Assembly (NCBI GenBank): GCA_049446715.1
Contig: JBMTQX010000010.1
Coordinates: 1 to 64,000 of the forward strand
Reading direction: 5' to 3'
Length of the DNA stretch: 64,000 nucleotides
Origin: Eutrophocola sp049446715
GTDB lineage: Bacteria > Pseudomonadota > Gammaproteobacteria > Pseudomonadales > Pseudohongiellaceae
A model generated the notes under the pieces. That model was given only the letters and a program-made list of their open reading frames with translations. It was not told the origin of the DNA and did not search any database. The translations under genes and the position numbers were made by a program. This document shows, piece by piece, positions 37,113-46,670 of the stretch (positions within the stretch are counted from its first letter, which is position 1; each line of letters opens with the position of its first letter).

Positions 37113-37811
37113 ATGTCCAAGAAAGAAGAACAACGCAAGATCAAGGAAGAAAAACAGGCCGTCGCGAAACGCCGGGAAAAGCGCAATGCGCTCATGGTGC
37201 GTATCGGGGCGGTCATCCTGACCCCACTGGTTCTGGTAGTGCTGTACCAGGGCCTGTTCACCGGTCCGCCGGCCCTGCCGCCGGATACTATCGGTGAAGC
37301 AGACCACGTGCGTGGCAACCCGAATGCCCCGGTGACACTGACCGTGTATGCCGACTTCCAGTGCCCGGCCTGTCTGACCGAATTTGATGTGATAGCCCGT
37401 GCCTGGCCGCGTATTGAAGATGATGTCCGGCTGGTCTATCGCTACTTCCCGCTGGACACGCATCGCTTTTCATTCCAGGCGGCTCGCTTTGCCGAGGCAG
37501 CAGGTCTGCAGGGCAAGTTCTGGGAAATGCATGACATGCTGTTCCGCAACCAGCAGGGCTGGAGTTTTGTGGAAGACCCGACCCTGTTGTTTGATGCCCT
37601 GGCCGAAGAGATTGGCCTGGACCTGACGCAATTGCATGCCGACATCGAGCGCGATTCCGTGCGCGCCAAGATTGTGTCGGACCAGCAGGGCGGTGTCCGC
37701 GCCGGCGTCCGCAGCACGCCGACGCTGTTCATCAACGGCCGCATTGTTTCTAATCCGCAGAGTCCAGGAGCGTTGATCGATCTCATCGAAGAGGCCCGAT
37801 CCAACGGCTAG
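37113..37811 (+). CDS. Membrane-anchored DsbA-like thiol oxidoreductase
   Basis: A 232-residue protein: a charged, Lys/Glu-rich N terminus, one transmembrane helix (about residues 28-47), then a periplasmic thioredoxin domain of the DsbA type. The active site is CPAC (Cys84 and Cys87) in YADFQCPACLTEFD. The segments KIVSDQQGGVRAGVRSTPTLFINGR contain the cis-Pro loop (TPT). Such proteins act in disulfide exchange outside the membrane. ATG 37113 is chosen over an upstream start that would overlap the permease frame. The 22-base gap suggests co-transcription with the permease gene. Confidence 0.88.
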   Translation: MSKKEEQRKIKEEKQAVAKRREKRNALMVRIGAVILTPLVLVVLYQGLFTGPPALPPDTIGEADHVRGNPNAPVTLTVYADFQCPACLTEFDVIARAWPRIEDDVRLVYRYFPLDTHRFSFQAARFAEAAGLQGKFWEMHDMLFRNQQGWSFVEDPTLLFDALAEEIGLDLTQLHADIERDSVRAKIVSDQQGGVRAGVRSTPTLFINGRIVSNPQSPGALIDLIEEARSNG

Positions 37812-37840
37812 CCATTTGCGGCCGTTAATTCACTTCCCAA

Positions 37841-37972
37841 GTAGCTGCTGCGCTCGGCAGCTCTTCGTTAAAAAATTTTCCGGGGCACGGGCCCGTGCTA
37901 CAGCACTGTGCCCGACCTCCGGCAAAATTTTTTGCCTCGATCTGCCTTCGCTCGCGACGCTACCAAAATTTA
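37841..37972. repeat. Imperfect inverted repeat with GTAGC ends and AAAAAATTTT core
   Basis: The left arm starts GTAGCTGCTGCGCTCGG and reaches AAAAAATTTTCCGG. The right arm, read on the other strand, starts GTAGCGTCGCGAGCG and reaches AAAAAATTTTGCCGG. Between them is a GC-rich palindrome, GCACGGGCCCGTGC. It looks like a miniature mobile element or a paired repeat unit. Confidence 0.6.
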
Positions 37973-38025
37973 CACTTTGTTGGGCGAACTCCGTTCGCCG
38001 TGCTGTCGCCGGTCAAGTTGTCGTA

Positions 38026-38198
38026 GTAGGTCGGCATAGGCGCGTGCGCCGTTTGCCGACACCGCCATTCCCCGATAAAACCCGATTTACGCCATGACAT
38101 GATGCATTGGGAATCGCAGCGACTCATACGTGTTGTTTATTGGATTGGGGGCCAGGAAAGACATGTCGGCAAACGGCGCACGCGCCTATGCCGACCTG
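38026..38198. repeat. Inverted pair of REP-like units, family A, copies 3 and 4
   Basis: Units 38026-38061 and 38164-38198 are 34-base perfect inverted copies of one another, each starting AGGTCGGCATAGG and ending TTTGCCGACA. The 102-base spacer has no gene. Such head-to-head pairs resemble BIMEs of enterics. Confidence 0.85.
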
Positions 38199-38214
38199 CA
38201 GACTTCGATGTCGA

Positions 38215-39438
38215 TTACAGGGTTCTTAGCTGTTCCAGTAACTCGACGTTGGCGTAGCCGTCGGTGGGCAGTCCGGCGGAAGCCTGGAAAGCTCGCACGG
38301 CGGCGCGGGTCATGGAACCGGTGATGCCGTCCGGGGTGCCGGTATTGAAGCCGTTTTCATTGAGCAGTGTCTGCAACTCGATCACTTCTGACCGGCTCAG
38401 CGGACGCTCTTCATCGGACGGCATGTTGACGATGGGACCACCGCCGACAAAGCGATCGGCCAGGTGGCCGACAGAAATGGCATAGAACGTGGAGCGGTTC
38501 CAGACCATGGTGGTGCGGTAATTCTGGTAGGCCAGGAAGGCCGGACCGCTGGCACCGGCCGGAAGCACAATGGAACCCTGCATGTCGGCATTGCCCAGTG
38601 GTGATCCGTCGACGCGCTTAACGCCTAGGCGGTTCCACTCGGTCACGGTTTTACGCACGGTGGTACCGGACTGCGTAAAGTCGAAATTTTCCGGTAGGAT
38701 CACTTCCCGGCCCCAGCGCTCATCGCCCTGCCAGCCGTTCTGGGACAGGTAATTGGCGGCAGAGGTCATGACGTCAGCCACGCTGTTCCAGATATCGATG
38801 CGGCCATCGCCATCGCCGTCTTTGGCATAGCCATAGAAAGTCGAAGGCATGAACTGGCATTGCCCCATGGCGCCGGCCCATGAGCCGGTCATCTGGTCAG
38901 CGGCAATATGACCCTGGTCGACGATCTTCAGGGCGGTTAGCAGTTCACTGCGGAAAAAATCGCTGCGGCGCGGATCATAAGCGAGCGTGGCCAGGGTGTT
39001 GATGACGGAAAAGCCACCGGTGAAATCGCCAAAGTTGCTTTCTAGCGCCCAGAACGAGACCAGATAATGCGGTTGCACACCGTATTCGGCCTGAATGCGG
39101 CTGAATAGGTCGCTGTACTCTTCCAGCAGGCGCTGGCCGCGGGCGATGCGCGCATCACTGAGGCGATTGTTCATGTAACCGGCAAACGTCTGGACAAACT
39201 CCGGCTGGCTGCGGTCCAGTTCCAGTACCCGGGGAATCGGTTCCTGCACCGTGGCGAAAGAGGCCTCGATGGTGGCCGGACTGATGCCTGCCTGCAATGC
39301 TTCATTACGCAGATCCTCCAACCATTCAGCAAAGGACTGTTGGGGGGCATCCTGTGCCTGCACAGCGCAGACAAGACCGAGCGCCAGCGTCATGCTGGCA
39401 TAGACATTGAGAAAGTGACGACAGTAATTGACGATCAT
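38215..39438 (-). CDS. Lytic murein transglycosylase, MltB-like, with peptidoglycan-binding domain
   Basis: Cleaves the glycan strand of peptidoglycan with formation of 1,6-anhydromuramic ends. From the start chosen (39438) it has 407 residues: a signal peptide ending near VQAQD, the MltB-type catalytic domain with the acid Glu in SFWALESNFGDF near residue 135, GAMGQCQFMPSTFYGYAKDG, then SAANYLSQNGW. A C-terminal PG-binding domain (IELQTLLNENGF to GSMTRAAVRAFQ) ends it. The GTG at 39480 would overlap the response-regulator gene. It follows a two-component system on the same strand with a 32-base gap, so it may belong to that operon. Confidence 0.9.
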   Translation of the reverse strand: MIVNYCRHFLNVYASMTLALGLVCAVQAQDAPQQSFAEWLEDLRNEALQAGISPATIEASFATVQEPIPRVLELDRSQPEFVQTFAGYMNNRLSDARIARGQRLLEEYSDLFSRIQAEYGVQPHYLVSFWALESNFGDFTGGFSVINTLATLAYDPRRSDFFRSELLTALKIVDQGHIAADQMTGSWAGAMGQCQFMPSTFYGYAKDGDGDGRIDIWNSVADVMTSAANYLSQNGWQGDERWGREVILPENFDFTQSGTTVRKTVTEWNRLGVKRVDGSPLGNADMQGSIVLPAGASGPAFLAYQNYRTTMVWNRSTFYAISVGHLADRFVGGGPIVNMPSDEERPLSRSEVIELQTLLNENGFNTGTPDGITGSMTRAAVRAFQASAGLPTDGYANVELLEQLRTL

Positions 39439-39470
39439 GGTGATGTAAGGCTCGTTCGCAAACGTGGCGG

Positions 39471-40142
39471 TTATTGCCACTCAAACTTGTAGCCGACGGC
39501 ATAAAGCGAATGGATGAGCTCCACGTCCGGCAGCTTTTCCGCAATCTTCTTGCGCAGTTTCTTGATGTGGCTGTCGATAGTGCGGTCGCTGACGACACGC
39601 CCGTCGTTGTAGATCTTGTCGACCAGTACACTCCGCGAAAAGATTCGACCGGGCTGATCGGACAACACTTTCAGCAACTGGAATTCCACGGCAGTCAGGT
39701 TCAGGTCCTGGCCGTTGATGGTGGCCTTGTAGGTATCAGTGTCGAGCACAAGCCCTTTTTCGGACAGTTTTTCCGAGCTTTCGGAGCGGCGTAACACGGC
39801 CTTGACCCGGGCCACGACTTCGCGCGGACTGAACGGCTTGCAGATGTAGTCATCGGCACCCAGTTCCAGCCCCAGCAAGCGGTCGATCTCCTCCACCTTG
39901 GCGGTAATCATGATGATCGGCAGGCTGGATTCCTTGCGCACATCCTTGCAGATCTCCACGCCAGGTTTGCCTGGCAGCATCAGGTCGAGGAGGATCAGGC
40001 TGGTGTTGTTTTCCCCGAGCCATGGGTCGACTTCAGAGCCGTTGTGCAGGACATCGACTTCAAAACCACTTTGAACCAGGTAGTCTTTCAGCAGAGAGGC
40101 AATCTTCACCTCGTCTTCTACGATTAATACATGCTGACTCAT
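39471..40142 (-). CDS. OmpR-family response regulator, BaeR-like
   Basis: A 223-residue transcription regulator: receiver domain with phosphoacceptor Asp53 (LILLDLMLPG), acidic pair in IVEDE, Thr in IIMITAKVEE and Lys in DDYICKPFSP. A winged-helix DNA-binding domain follows (LTAVEFQLLKVLSDQPGRIF, then DRTIDSHIKKLRKKI and YAVGYKFEW). It follows the histidine kinase gene on the same strand with about 117 bases between, and the lytic transglycosylase gene lies 32 bases on. The similarity pattern points to BaeR, the envelope stress regulator, but target genes cannot be inferred. Confidence 0.9.
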   Translation of the reverse strand: MSQHVLIVEDEVKIASLLKDYLVQSGFEVDVLHNGSEVDPWLGENNTSLILLDLMLPGKPGVEICKDVRKESSLPIIMITAKVEEIDRLLGLELGADDYICKPFSPREVVARVKAVLRRSESSEKLSEKGLVLDTDTYKATINGQDLNLTAVEFQLLKVLSDQPGRIFSRSVLVDKIYNDGRVVSDRTIDSHIKKLRKKIAEKLPDVELIHSLYAVGYKFEWQ

Positions 40143-40259
40143 AATCCGGGTACCTCTATAACTCAGAAGGCTAGTCTAATTCGGGAAAAAGCACCCGGCA
40201 AATGCTCATCGGTGAATTTGCCGGGTTTTGTCTTATCGCGGTGAGCTGGTTTCAGGAGA

Positions 40260-41720
40260 TCAGGCCGGCAGGCAGGGGAACTGGATAACCAGTTTTAGGC
40301 CACCGAGACTGGAATGCTCGCCGCGAATGGTGCCGTCATGGGCTTCCACGATGTTCTTGCAGATCGCCAGGCCCAGACCCGAACCGCCATGGGAACGGTT
40401 GCGCGAGCTGTCGACGCGGTAGAGACGGTCGAACAGGTGGCTAAGATCCTCATCGGTGACACCTGGCTCCGAATCAAACCATTCGATCACGACAAAGTTG
40501 CCGCGGCGGGTGATATTGATGGTCAGGTCGCCGCCATCGTCCGTGTAGCGACAGGTATTGGTGAACAGATTGTCGAACAACTGGATGAGGCGGTTTTCGT
40601 CACCCAGAATCGGAATCATGTTGTTGGGCGACACTGTATACACGTTCAGCGACAGGCTGATGTTGTGTTTTTCCAGCAGGTGCCGGTTCATGTCGCAGGA
40701 GTGCTCGAATACGTCATGCAGGTTGATGCGATCCTTCTGGTAAATCAAAGCTCCCTGGTCGGACATGGACAACTCGTGCAGGTCGTTGACGAGGGCGTTC
40801 AGGTGAACGACCTCGTGATGCAGCGAGTTGATGGTTTCCGGTGTCATCGGGCGGATGCCGTCCTGCAGGGATTCCAGCTCGCCCTGGAGAATGGCCAGGG
40901 GCGTGCGCAGTTCATGGGAGATGTCGGCGATCCACTGCTGCCGCGCGCGGCGGTTCTGGTCCAGGGTGTCGGCCAGGGAATTGAAATCCACGGACAGGCG
41001 GGTGAGTTCATCGGAGCCGCGGACGGGAATACGGGTCGTGTAATCGCCGTTGGCCAGTGCGCGGGTACCCTGGACGATGTTCTTGATGGGGCGGACCATG
41101 AACGTGGACAGCGGAAAAGCGATCAGTGCCGAGATCACCCCCAAGAACAAGGCGAACAGGAAAAAGGTGTTGCGCTGCTGTTCGCTGAACAGAATGTCGG
41201 CCTGTTCTGACAGCACCTGGCGGCTAGTGACCGCGAGGTAACCGACGATCCCGCCGTCCACCACGATTTCATGCAGGTTGGCTTCAGGCATGGCATCGGC
41301 GCTGCCCCAGATGATGGTCTGGTCCGCTTCCAGCAACGCCAGGTAAGGCCGCGCCGGCGAGTATTCAGAGGTGTAATACCAGTCATTGGGCGAGAAGCGC
41401 TGGCGCAGGGGTGAAGGCCGCTGCTGGATGCCGGGCTGGCTGATGTTCAGACCGGGTTCCACGGAGCTTTCGATACTGTCCCGGATCAGGTCGCTGAACT
41501 TGCTGAAATCCTTGCGGATGGGATCCCACGAACCGGTGTGCTTGTAGAAGTTGCGCAAGCCATCCACGAGGGCCGGTACCTGGCGTTCCTCGATACGTGA
41601 AATATAGTCCAGGAATCCCCTGTCAAAGTTGTACCGACCGATGCTGTACATCGCGACGTACACAATCAGGTGTGCGGACAGAATGGCAAAAAACAGTTTG
41701 TATTTGATACTTAAACCCAT
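40260..41720 (-). CDS. Sensor histidine kinase, BaeS-like
   Basis: A 486-residue inner-membrane kinase. It has one transmembrane helix near residues 8-28, a periplasmic sensor region of about 150 residues, a second helix near residues 185-208 (FFLFALFLGVISALIAFPL), a HAMP linker (FMVRPIKNIVQGTRALANGDYTTRIP), an H-box with the phosphorylated His in DISHELRTPLAIL near residue 270, and an ATPase domain with N-box DNLFTNTCRYTDDGG, F/G-boxes RVDSSRNRSHGGSGLGLAICKNIV. It pairs with the next regulator gene. The sensor domain has no recognised ligand site. Confidence 0.9.
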   Translation of the reverse strand: MGLSIKYKLFFAILSAHLIVYVAMYSIGRYNFDRGFLDYISRIEERQVPALVDGLRNFYKHTGSWDPIRKDFSKFSDLIRDSIESSVEPGLNISQPGIQQRPSPLRQRFSPNDWYYTSEYSPARPYLALLEADQTIIWGSADAMPEANLHEIVVDGGIVGYLAVTSRQVLSEQADILFSEQQRNTFFLFALFLGVISALIAFPLSTFMVRPIKNIVQGTRALANGDYTTRIPVRGSDELTRLSVDFNSLADTLDQNRRARQQWIADISHELRTPLAILQGELESLQDGIRPMTPETINSLHHEVVHLNALVNDLHELSMSDQGALIYQKDRINLHDVFEHSCDMNRHLLEKHNISLSLNVYTVSPNNMIPILGDENRLIQLFDNLFTNTCRYTDDGGDLTINITRRGNFVVIEWFDSEPGVTDEDLSHLFDRLYRVDSSRNRSHGGSGLGLAICKNIVEAHDGTIRGEHSSLGGLKLVIQFPCLPA

Positions 41721-41997
41721 GAGCCCGAGCAGATGACCAGCATTGGTTTCACACGTGAGGACAGGCTACTATACAAGCTGGTAAAAGGCATAAAAGCCAT
41801 TTTTCAGAACGTTTGTTATGTTTCATAATGTTTGCACAAAACGCCCGGTTTCCGCGTTATTGCCACGCACATGTTGTTCACGATTTTGTCGGCACTTTAT
41901 CTGTTAGTGGTAAGCGCCCGCGTCGAACGCGCAAGACAGCTTGACTCATAATCCCCGAGCCTCACTCACAGCAAGACCTAGAGTACAGCCAACAGCC

Positions 41998-44900
41998 ATG
42001 CATTTTTCAGGCTTCCATCCGGTCACCCGCGACTGGTTCGAACACACCCTGGGCCAGCCCACGCCGGCACAGCAGGAGGCATGGCCTGCCATTCAGTCTG
42101 GCAAGCACACCCTGATTGCCGCCCCCACGGGCAGCGGTAAAACCCTCGCGGCTTTTTATGTCGCCATTGATCGTCTGGTGCAGGCGTCCCTGGCCAATAC
42201 CCTGGATGCTGTCACCCGAATCATTTATGTCTCGCCACTGAAAGCCCTGAGCAATGACATTCAGCGCAACCTGCAGGGGCCGCTGGAAGGCATTTGTGAG
42301 CGTCTGCGTGAACAGGGTTATGCCGGCATCGACATTCGCGTGGCCGTGCGTACCGGTGATACCTCCCAGTACGAACGGCAGCAGATGCTGAAAAACCCGC
42401 CGCATATCCTGGTGACCACGCCGGAGTCGCTGTACCTGCTGCTGACCAGCAGGGGCGGGCGCAATATCCTCGCCGCTGCCGATACCCTGATCATCGATGA
42501 AATCCATGCCATGCTCGGTGACAAGCGTGGTGCTCACCTGGCGCTGTCCGTGGAGCGGCTCGAGCAGCTTACCGGCAATCGGCTGCAGCGCATCGGCCTG
42601 TCGGCCACCCAGAAACCGATAGAGTCCGTGGCCCGCTATCTGGTGGGCTCGCACCAGGTGCGCCGTGATGGTTCAGCCGACTGCGTCATAGTCGACAGTG
42701 GGCATCGCAAGTCCCTCGACATCAGCCTGGAAGTACCGGGCTCACCGCTCAGCGCCCTGATGAGCAATGAAGTCTGGGAGGAACTGTATGAACGCCTGGT
42801 CGCGTTGGTGGAAAGCCATGACACCACCCTGATTTTCGTCAATACGCGACGCCTAGCGGAACGCCTGGCCCTGTCCCTGGGCGAGCGCATTGGCGAGGAT
42901 GCCATTTCGTCCCATCACGGCAGCATGAGCAAGCAGCATCGATTCGAGGCAGAGCAGAAGCTCAAGGCCGGGCAGTTGCGCGTGCTGGTAGCCACGGCGT
43001 CCATGGAACTGGGTATCGATATAGGTTCGGTCAACCTGGTGGTGCAGTTTTCCTCGCCCAAGAGCATTTCCGCCTTTCTCCAGCGAGTTGGACGCAGTGG
43101 TCACCAGGTCGGCGGTGTACCCAAGGGTATTCTGTTTCCCCTGACCCGCGATGACCTGGTGGAATGCACGGCACTGATCGACAGCGTGCATCGCGGCGAG
43201 CTGGACGCACTCTGCATTCCCGATAAACCCCTGGACATCCTGTCCCAGCATATCGTCGCCGAAGCCGGCGCCCATGACGGTGACGAGGAAGGCCTGTGTC
43301 TTGATGACCTGTTCAGCCTGTATAGCCGTGCCTGGTCCTATCGCGATCTCACCCGCGAGGAATTCGACCAGCTCGTGCTAATGCTGGGTGAAGGCTACAG
43401 CTCGCGCCGCGGTCGCAGCGGCGCACTCCTGCATGTCGATCGCATCAATGGCCGGGTGCGTCCGCGCAAATCGGCCCGGCTGACCGCCCTGACCAACGGC
43501 GGCGCCATTCCCGACATGTTCGAATACCAGGTTGTGCTCGATCCGGAAGACATCGTCGTCGGCAGTCTCAACGAAGACTTTGCTCTGGAATCCCTGCCTG
43601 GTGACATTTTTACCCTGGGCCATCACAGCTGGCGCATGTTGCGCGTGGACGGCCTGAAAATCCGGGTCGCCGATGCCGATGGCCAGCCGCCAACCGTGCC
43701 GTTCTGGTTTGGCGAAGGTGCCGGGCGCAGTCGTGAGCTGTCCGAAGCGGTCTCCCGTTTGCGCAAAACCCTGCGCACCTTGCTGGACGAGTCGGACCAG
43801 GCCGCCATGGCCTGGCTCACTGAACAGGTGGGTCTGGCCCATTCCCCGGCAGACCAGCTGGTGCAATATCTCAAAGCCGGCAGTGAAGCGCTGGGCGTCA
43901 TGCCGAGCCGCGACTGTGTGGTGATGGAACGCTTCTTCGATGAAGTGGGCGACATGCACCTGGTGATTCACTCGCCCTTTGGCAGCCGCATGAACCGGGC
44001 CTGGGGCCTGGCCCTGCGCAAACGCTTCTGCCGCAGTTTCAACTTCGAGCTGCAGGCGGCCGCCAACGAGGACAGTATCGTGATTTCACTGGGGCCGGTG
44101 CACAGCTTCGAGGTCAAGGATGTTTTCAAATACCTGAACCCGGCCTCTGTGCAGGATGTGCTGACCCAGGCCCTGCTGGATGCGCCCATGTTCGAGTCGC
44201 GCTGGCGCTGGAATGCCACCCGTTCGCTGGCGATCCAGCGCAACCGCAATGGCAAGCGGGTGCCGCCGCAGTTCCAGCGCATGCAGGCAGAGGACCTGAT
44301 TGCTCAGGTGTTTCCTGACCAGCTCGCCTGCCAGGAAAACCTCACCGGCAACCGCGAGATTCCCGACCACCCGCTGGTCCAGCAGACCATCCATGATTGC
44401 CTGACAGAAGCGATGGATATCGAGGAGCTGAAAACCCTGCTCACGGCGATGGCCGGGGAAGAACTGGAAATGGTCGCCCGGGACCTGCGTGAACCCTCTC
44501 CCTTTGCCCAGGAAATCATCAATGCCCGACCGTATGCCTTCCTGGACGATGCGCCTTTTGAAGAGCGGCGCACCAATGCCATTCGCAATCGAAGCTGGCT
44601 CGACCCGGCGGAAACCGATGACTTCAGTGTGCTCGACCTGGCCGCCATCGACCGGGTGCGAGAGGAGGCCTGGCCTTGGATCCGCTCCAGCGAGGAACTG
44701 CACGATGCGCTGCTGGTGCTGGGTTTCATGACTCTGGCTGAAATGCAGGAAGGGCCGGAAGGGGAAAGCTACCAGGTGTACCTAGAGCCCTTGCTGGCAG
44801 CCGGCCGCGTGACCAGGGTGGCACTGCCGGAGACGACACTCTGGATTGCCGCCGAGCGCGTGCCCTGGTTCAGGCAGCTATGTGAAGCCGCGACGTTCAC

Positions 44901-46422
44901 TCCCGAGGTCAGCCTGCCCGAGGTCATGAACAATGAGCCACTCTCGGCGCAGGAAGTGCTGGGGGAACTAGTCCGGGGTCGCCTGGAAGCGCTTGGGCCG
45001 GTGACAGCGGCACGCATGGCCAGTGATACCGGTCAGCCGCAGTCCGACATCGATTTTGCCCTGACGGCCCTGCAGGCCGAAGGCTTTGTCTTTCGCGGCC
45101 ATTACACGGCGCCCGTGCCAGACGCCGGGGAACTGGGCGAAGAATGGTGTGAACGACGCCTGCTGCAACGCATTCACCGCTACACCATCGATGCCCATCG
45201 CGACAGCATCAAACCGGTCTCTCTGCAGACCTACATGGAATTCCTGTTCACCCAGCATGAGGTCCGTGACCTCAGTGAAACCGTGCCGCAACCGGCCACC
45301 CACGACACACTGCTGCGCATTCTGCAGCGCCTGGACGGCTGCAGTGCCCCGGCATCGGCCTGGGAAAGTGACATCCTGCCCACCCGGTTTGGCGGTTACG
45401 ACCCGGCCTGGCTGGACATGCTGTGCCTGAGCGGGCGTATCACGTGGGGCAAATTCATTACCTCGACTGCGGGGCGGGCAGAGCGGCGCGATGAAGGGGA
45501 AAGCGCTGTACGGAAACCGAAAAACGGGCCGATCAAAACCACGCCCCTGAACCTGATCCAGCGCTACAACACATCACTGTGGCAGACCCTGGCCGGCAAG
45601 GCGGATGATGATGTGCCGCCCGTACTGAGCAGTGATGCTGACGTGGTCAGGCAGGTGCTGTCTGCGCATGGCGCCAGCTTCTTCCTGGATATTGTCAGTG
45701 CCAGTGGCCTGATCCGGACCCGGGTCGAAAATGCGCTGGCGGAACTGGTCAGCCAGGGCATGGTCACCAGTGACAGTTTCGCTGGCATGCGCGCGCTGCT
45801 GTCGCCAACCAATCGCAAGCAACGCAACGATCCCTCCGGCAGGCGCCGGCGCACGCCCTACGAAATCGAGGACGCCGGTCGCTGGACGCTGATTGCCCGA
45901 CCTGCCGCTGACCAGGTCCCCGACGATGATGATTTGCTGGAAGTCCTGATCGGGACATACCTGGCACGCTGGGGCGTGATCACTCGCAAGGTGCTGGAAA
46001 AGGAAAACCGGCCGCCACCCTGGCGCGCCCTGTTGCTCAAACTGCGGCGCATGGAACTGCAGGGCAAGTTGCGGGGCGGCCGTTTCATCGCGGGCATTGG
46101 CGGTGAGCAGTTTGCCCTGCCGGAAACCGTCAAGGCACTGCGTACCTGTGCCCGGGACCTGCAGGAGCGTGCTGAAAACCGGGTTACGCGGCGAGTGATC
46201 AATGCCACTGATCCGCTGAACCTCATCGGCGTGATTCTGCCGGGACGACGGATTGCGCAAGTGGCCAAAAACCGCATCCTGTTTGAAAACGGCCTGCCGG
46301 TTGCTGTGTTGGAAAAGGATGCACTGCAGTTGTTGCGTCCCTGCCTGGATACAGAACTTGCCCTATACCGCCAGGCCCTTGAAACCCGCGTTTACCCCGC
46401 TCGCTTGCGTGCCTATTTGTAA
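41998..46422 (+). CDS. lhr: Large ATP-dependent helicase Lhr
   Basis: A 1474-residue superfamily 2 helicase of the Lhr type, close in length to the E. coli protein. The N-terminal Lhr core has Walker A APTGSGKTLAAF near residue 40, Walker B box LIIDEIHAML near residue 165, SLSATQ-like GLSATQKP, VNTRRLAERLAL, VATASMELGIDIG and QRVGRSGHQVGG. A winged-helix and beta-barrel region follows, then the long C-terminal domain described for Lhr. The enzyme unwinds DNA:RNA hybrids and DNA 3'-5' and is tied to DNA repair. ATG 41998 has only a weak ribosome site; TTG 41941 is a less likely start. It stands alone without the nuclease or ligase partners seen elsewhere. Confidence 0.93.
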   Translation: MHFSGFHPVTRDWFEHTLGQPTPAQQEAWPAIQSGKHTLIAAPTGSGKTLAAFYVAIDRLVQASLANTLDAVTRIIYVSPLKALSNDIQRNLQGPLEGICERLREQGYAGIDIRVAVRTGDTSQYERQQMLKNPPHILVTTPESLYLLLTSRGGRNILAAADTLIIDEIHAMLGDKRGAHLALSVERLEQLTGNRLQRIGLSATQKPIESVARYLVGSHQVRRDGSADCVIVDSGHRKSLDISLEVPGSPLSALMSNEVWEELYERLVALVESHDTTLIFVNTRRLAERLALSLGERIGEDAISSHHGSMSKQHRFEAEQKLKAGQLRVLVATASMELGIDIGSVNLVVQFSSPKSISAFLQRVGRSGHQVGGVPKGILFPLTRDDLVECTALIDSVHRGELDALCIPDKPLDILSQHIVAEAGAHDGDEEGLCLDDLFSLYSRAWSYRDLTREEFDQLVLMLGEGYSSRRGRSGALLHVDRINGRVRPRKSARLTALTNGGAIPDMFEYQVVLDPEDIVVGSLNEDFALESLPGDIFTLGHHSWRMLRVDGLKIRVADADGQPPTVPFWFGEGAGRSRELSEAVSRLRKTLRTLLDESDQAAMAWLTEQVGLAHSPADQLVQYLKAGSEALGVMPSRDCVVMERFFDEVGDMHLVIHSPFGSRMNRAWGLALRKRFCRSFNFELQAAANEDSIVISLGPVHSFEVKDVFKYLNPASVQDVLTQALLDAPMFESRWRWNATRSLAIQRNRNGKRVPPQFQRMQAEDLIAQVFPDQLACQENLTGNREIPDHPLVQQTIHDCLTEAMDIEELKTLLTAMAGEELEMVARDLREPSPFAQEIINARPYAFLDDAPFEERRTNAIRNRSWLDPAETDDFSVLDLAAIDRVREEAWPWIRSSEELHDALLVLGFMTLAEMQEGPEGESYQVYLEPLLAAGRVTRVALPETTLWIAAERVPWFRQLCEAATFTPEVSLPEVMNNEPLSAQEVLGELVRGRLEALGPVTAARMASDTGQPQSDIDFALTALQAEGFVFRGHYTAPVPDAGELGEEWCERRLLQRIHRYTIDAHRDSIKPVSLQTYMEFLFTQHEVRDLSETVPQPATHDTLLRILQRLDGCSAPASAWESDILPTRFGGYDPAWLDMLCLSGRITWGKFITSTAGRAERRDEGESAVRKPKNGPIKTTPLNLIQRYNTSLWQTLAGKADDDVPPVLSSDADVVRQVLSAHGASFFLDIVSASGLIRTRVENALAELVSQGMVTSDSFAGMRALLSPTNRKQRNDPSGRRRRTPYEIEDAGRWTLIARPAADQVPDDDDLLEVLIGTYLARWGVITRKVLEKENRPPPWRALLLKLRRMELQGKLRGGRFIAGIGGEQFALPETVKALRTCARDLQERAENRVTRRVINATDPLNLIGVILPGRRIAQVAKNRILFENGLPVAVLEKDALQLLRPCLDTELALYRQALETRVYPARLRAYL

Positions 46423-46670
46423 GCACTGCAGCGTTTTTTAGAAACTTGCCAGAATGCTACAAAAGCTGCCCAAATTCATGTTTTTGCTGACAAAATCGTG
46501 GCACGGAGCCATGAATGATAGTATTTAGGGCCTCGTATCAGTTGCTTGGGGAAACTGCTGCGAAGGACTGAAACCCCTGTTGCTTGCACACATCATCCAA
46601 TGCTCTAACAGTAACTCCCAATACGGCCGTAGTATTGATAGCCCGGTAGCAGGCAGGTAAAGAATCCTTG

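Larger units (their letters stand above)
37812..38214. other. 403-base gap rich in palindromes, no gene
   Basis: Lies between the convergent DsbA-like and lytic transglycosylase genes. It contains an imperfect inverted repeat (37841-37972), a small hairpin at 37983-37999 and a pair of inverted REP-like units (38026-38061 and 38164-38198). No coding frame of substance is present. Confidence 0.8.

Noticed and set aside
37836..38000. Integron attC-like site
   Set aside because: A GTTGGGC occurs at the right, but no matching RYYYAAC box on the left and no integrase or cassette array nearby.
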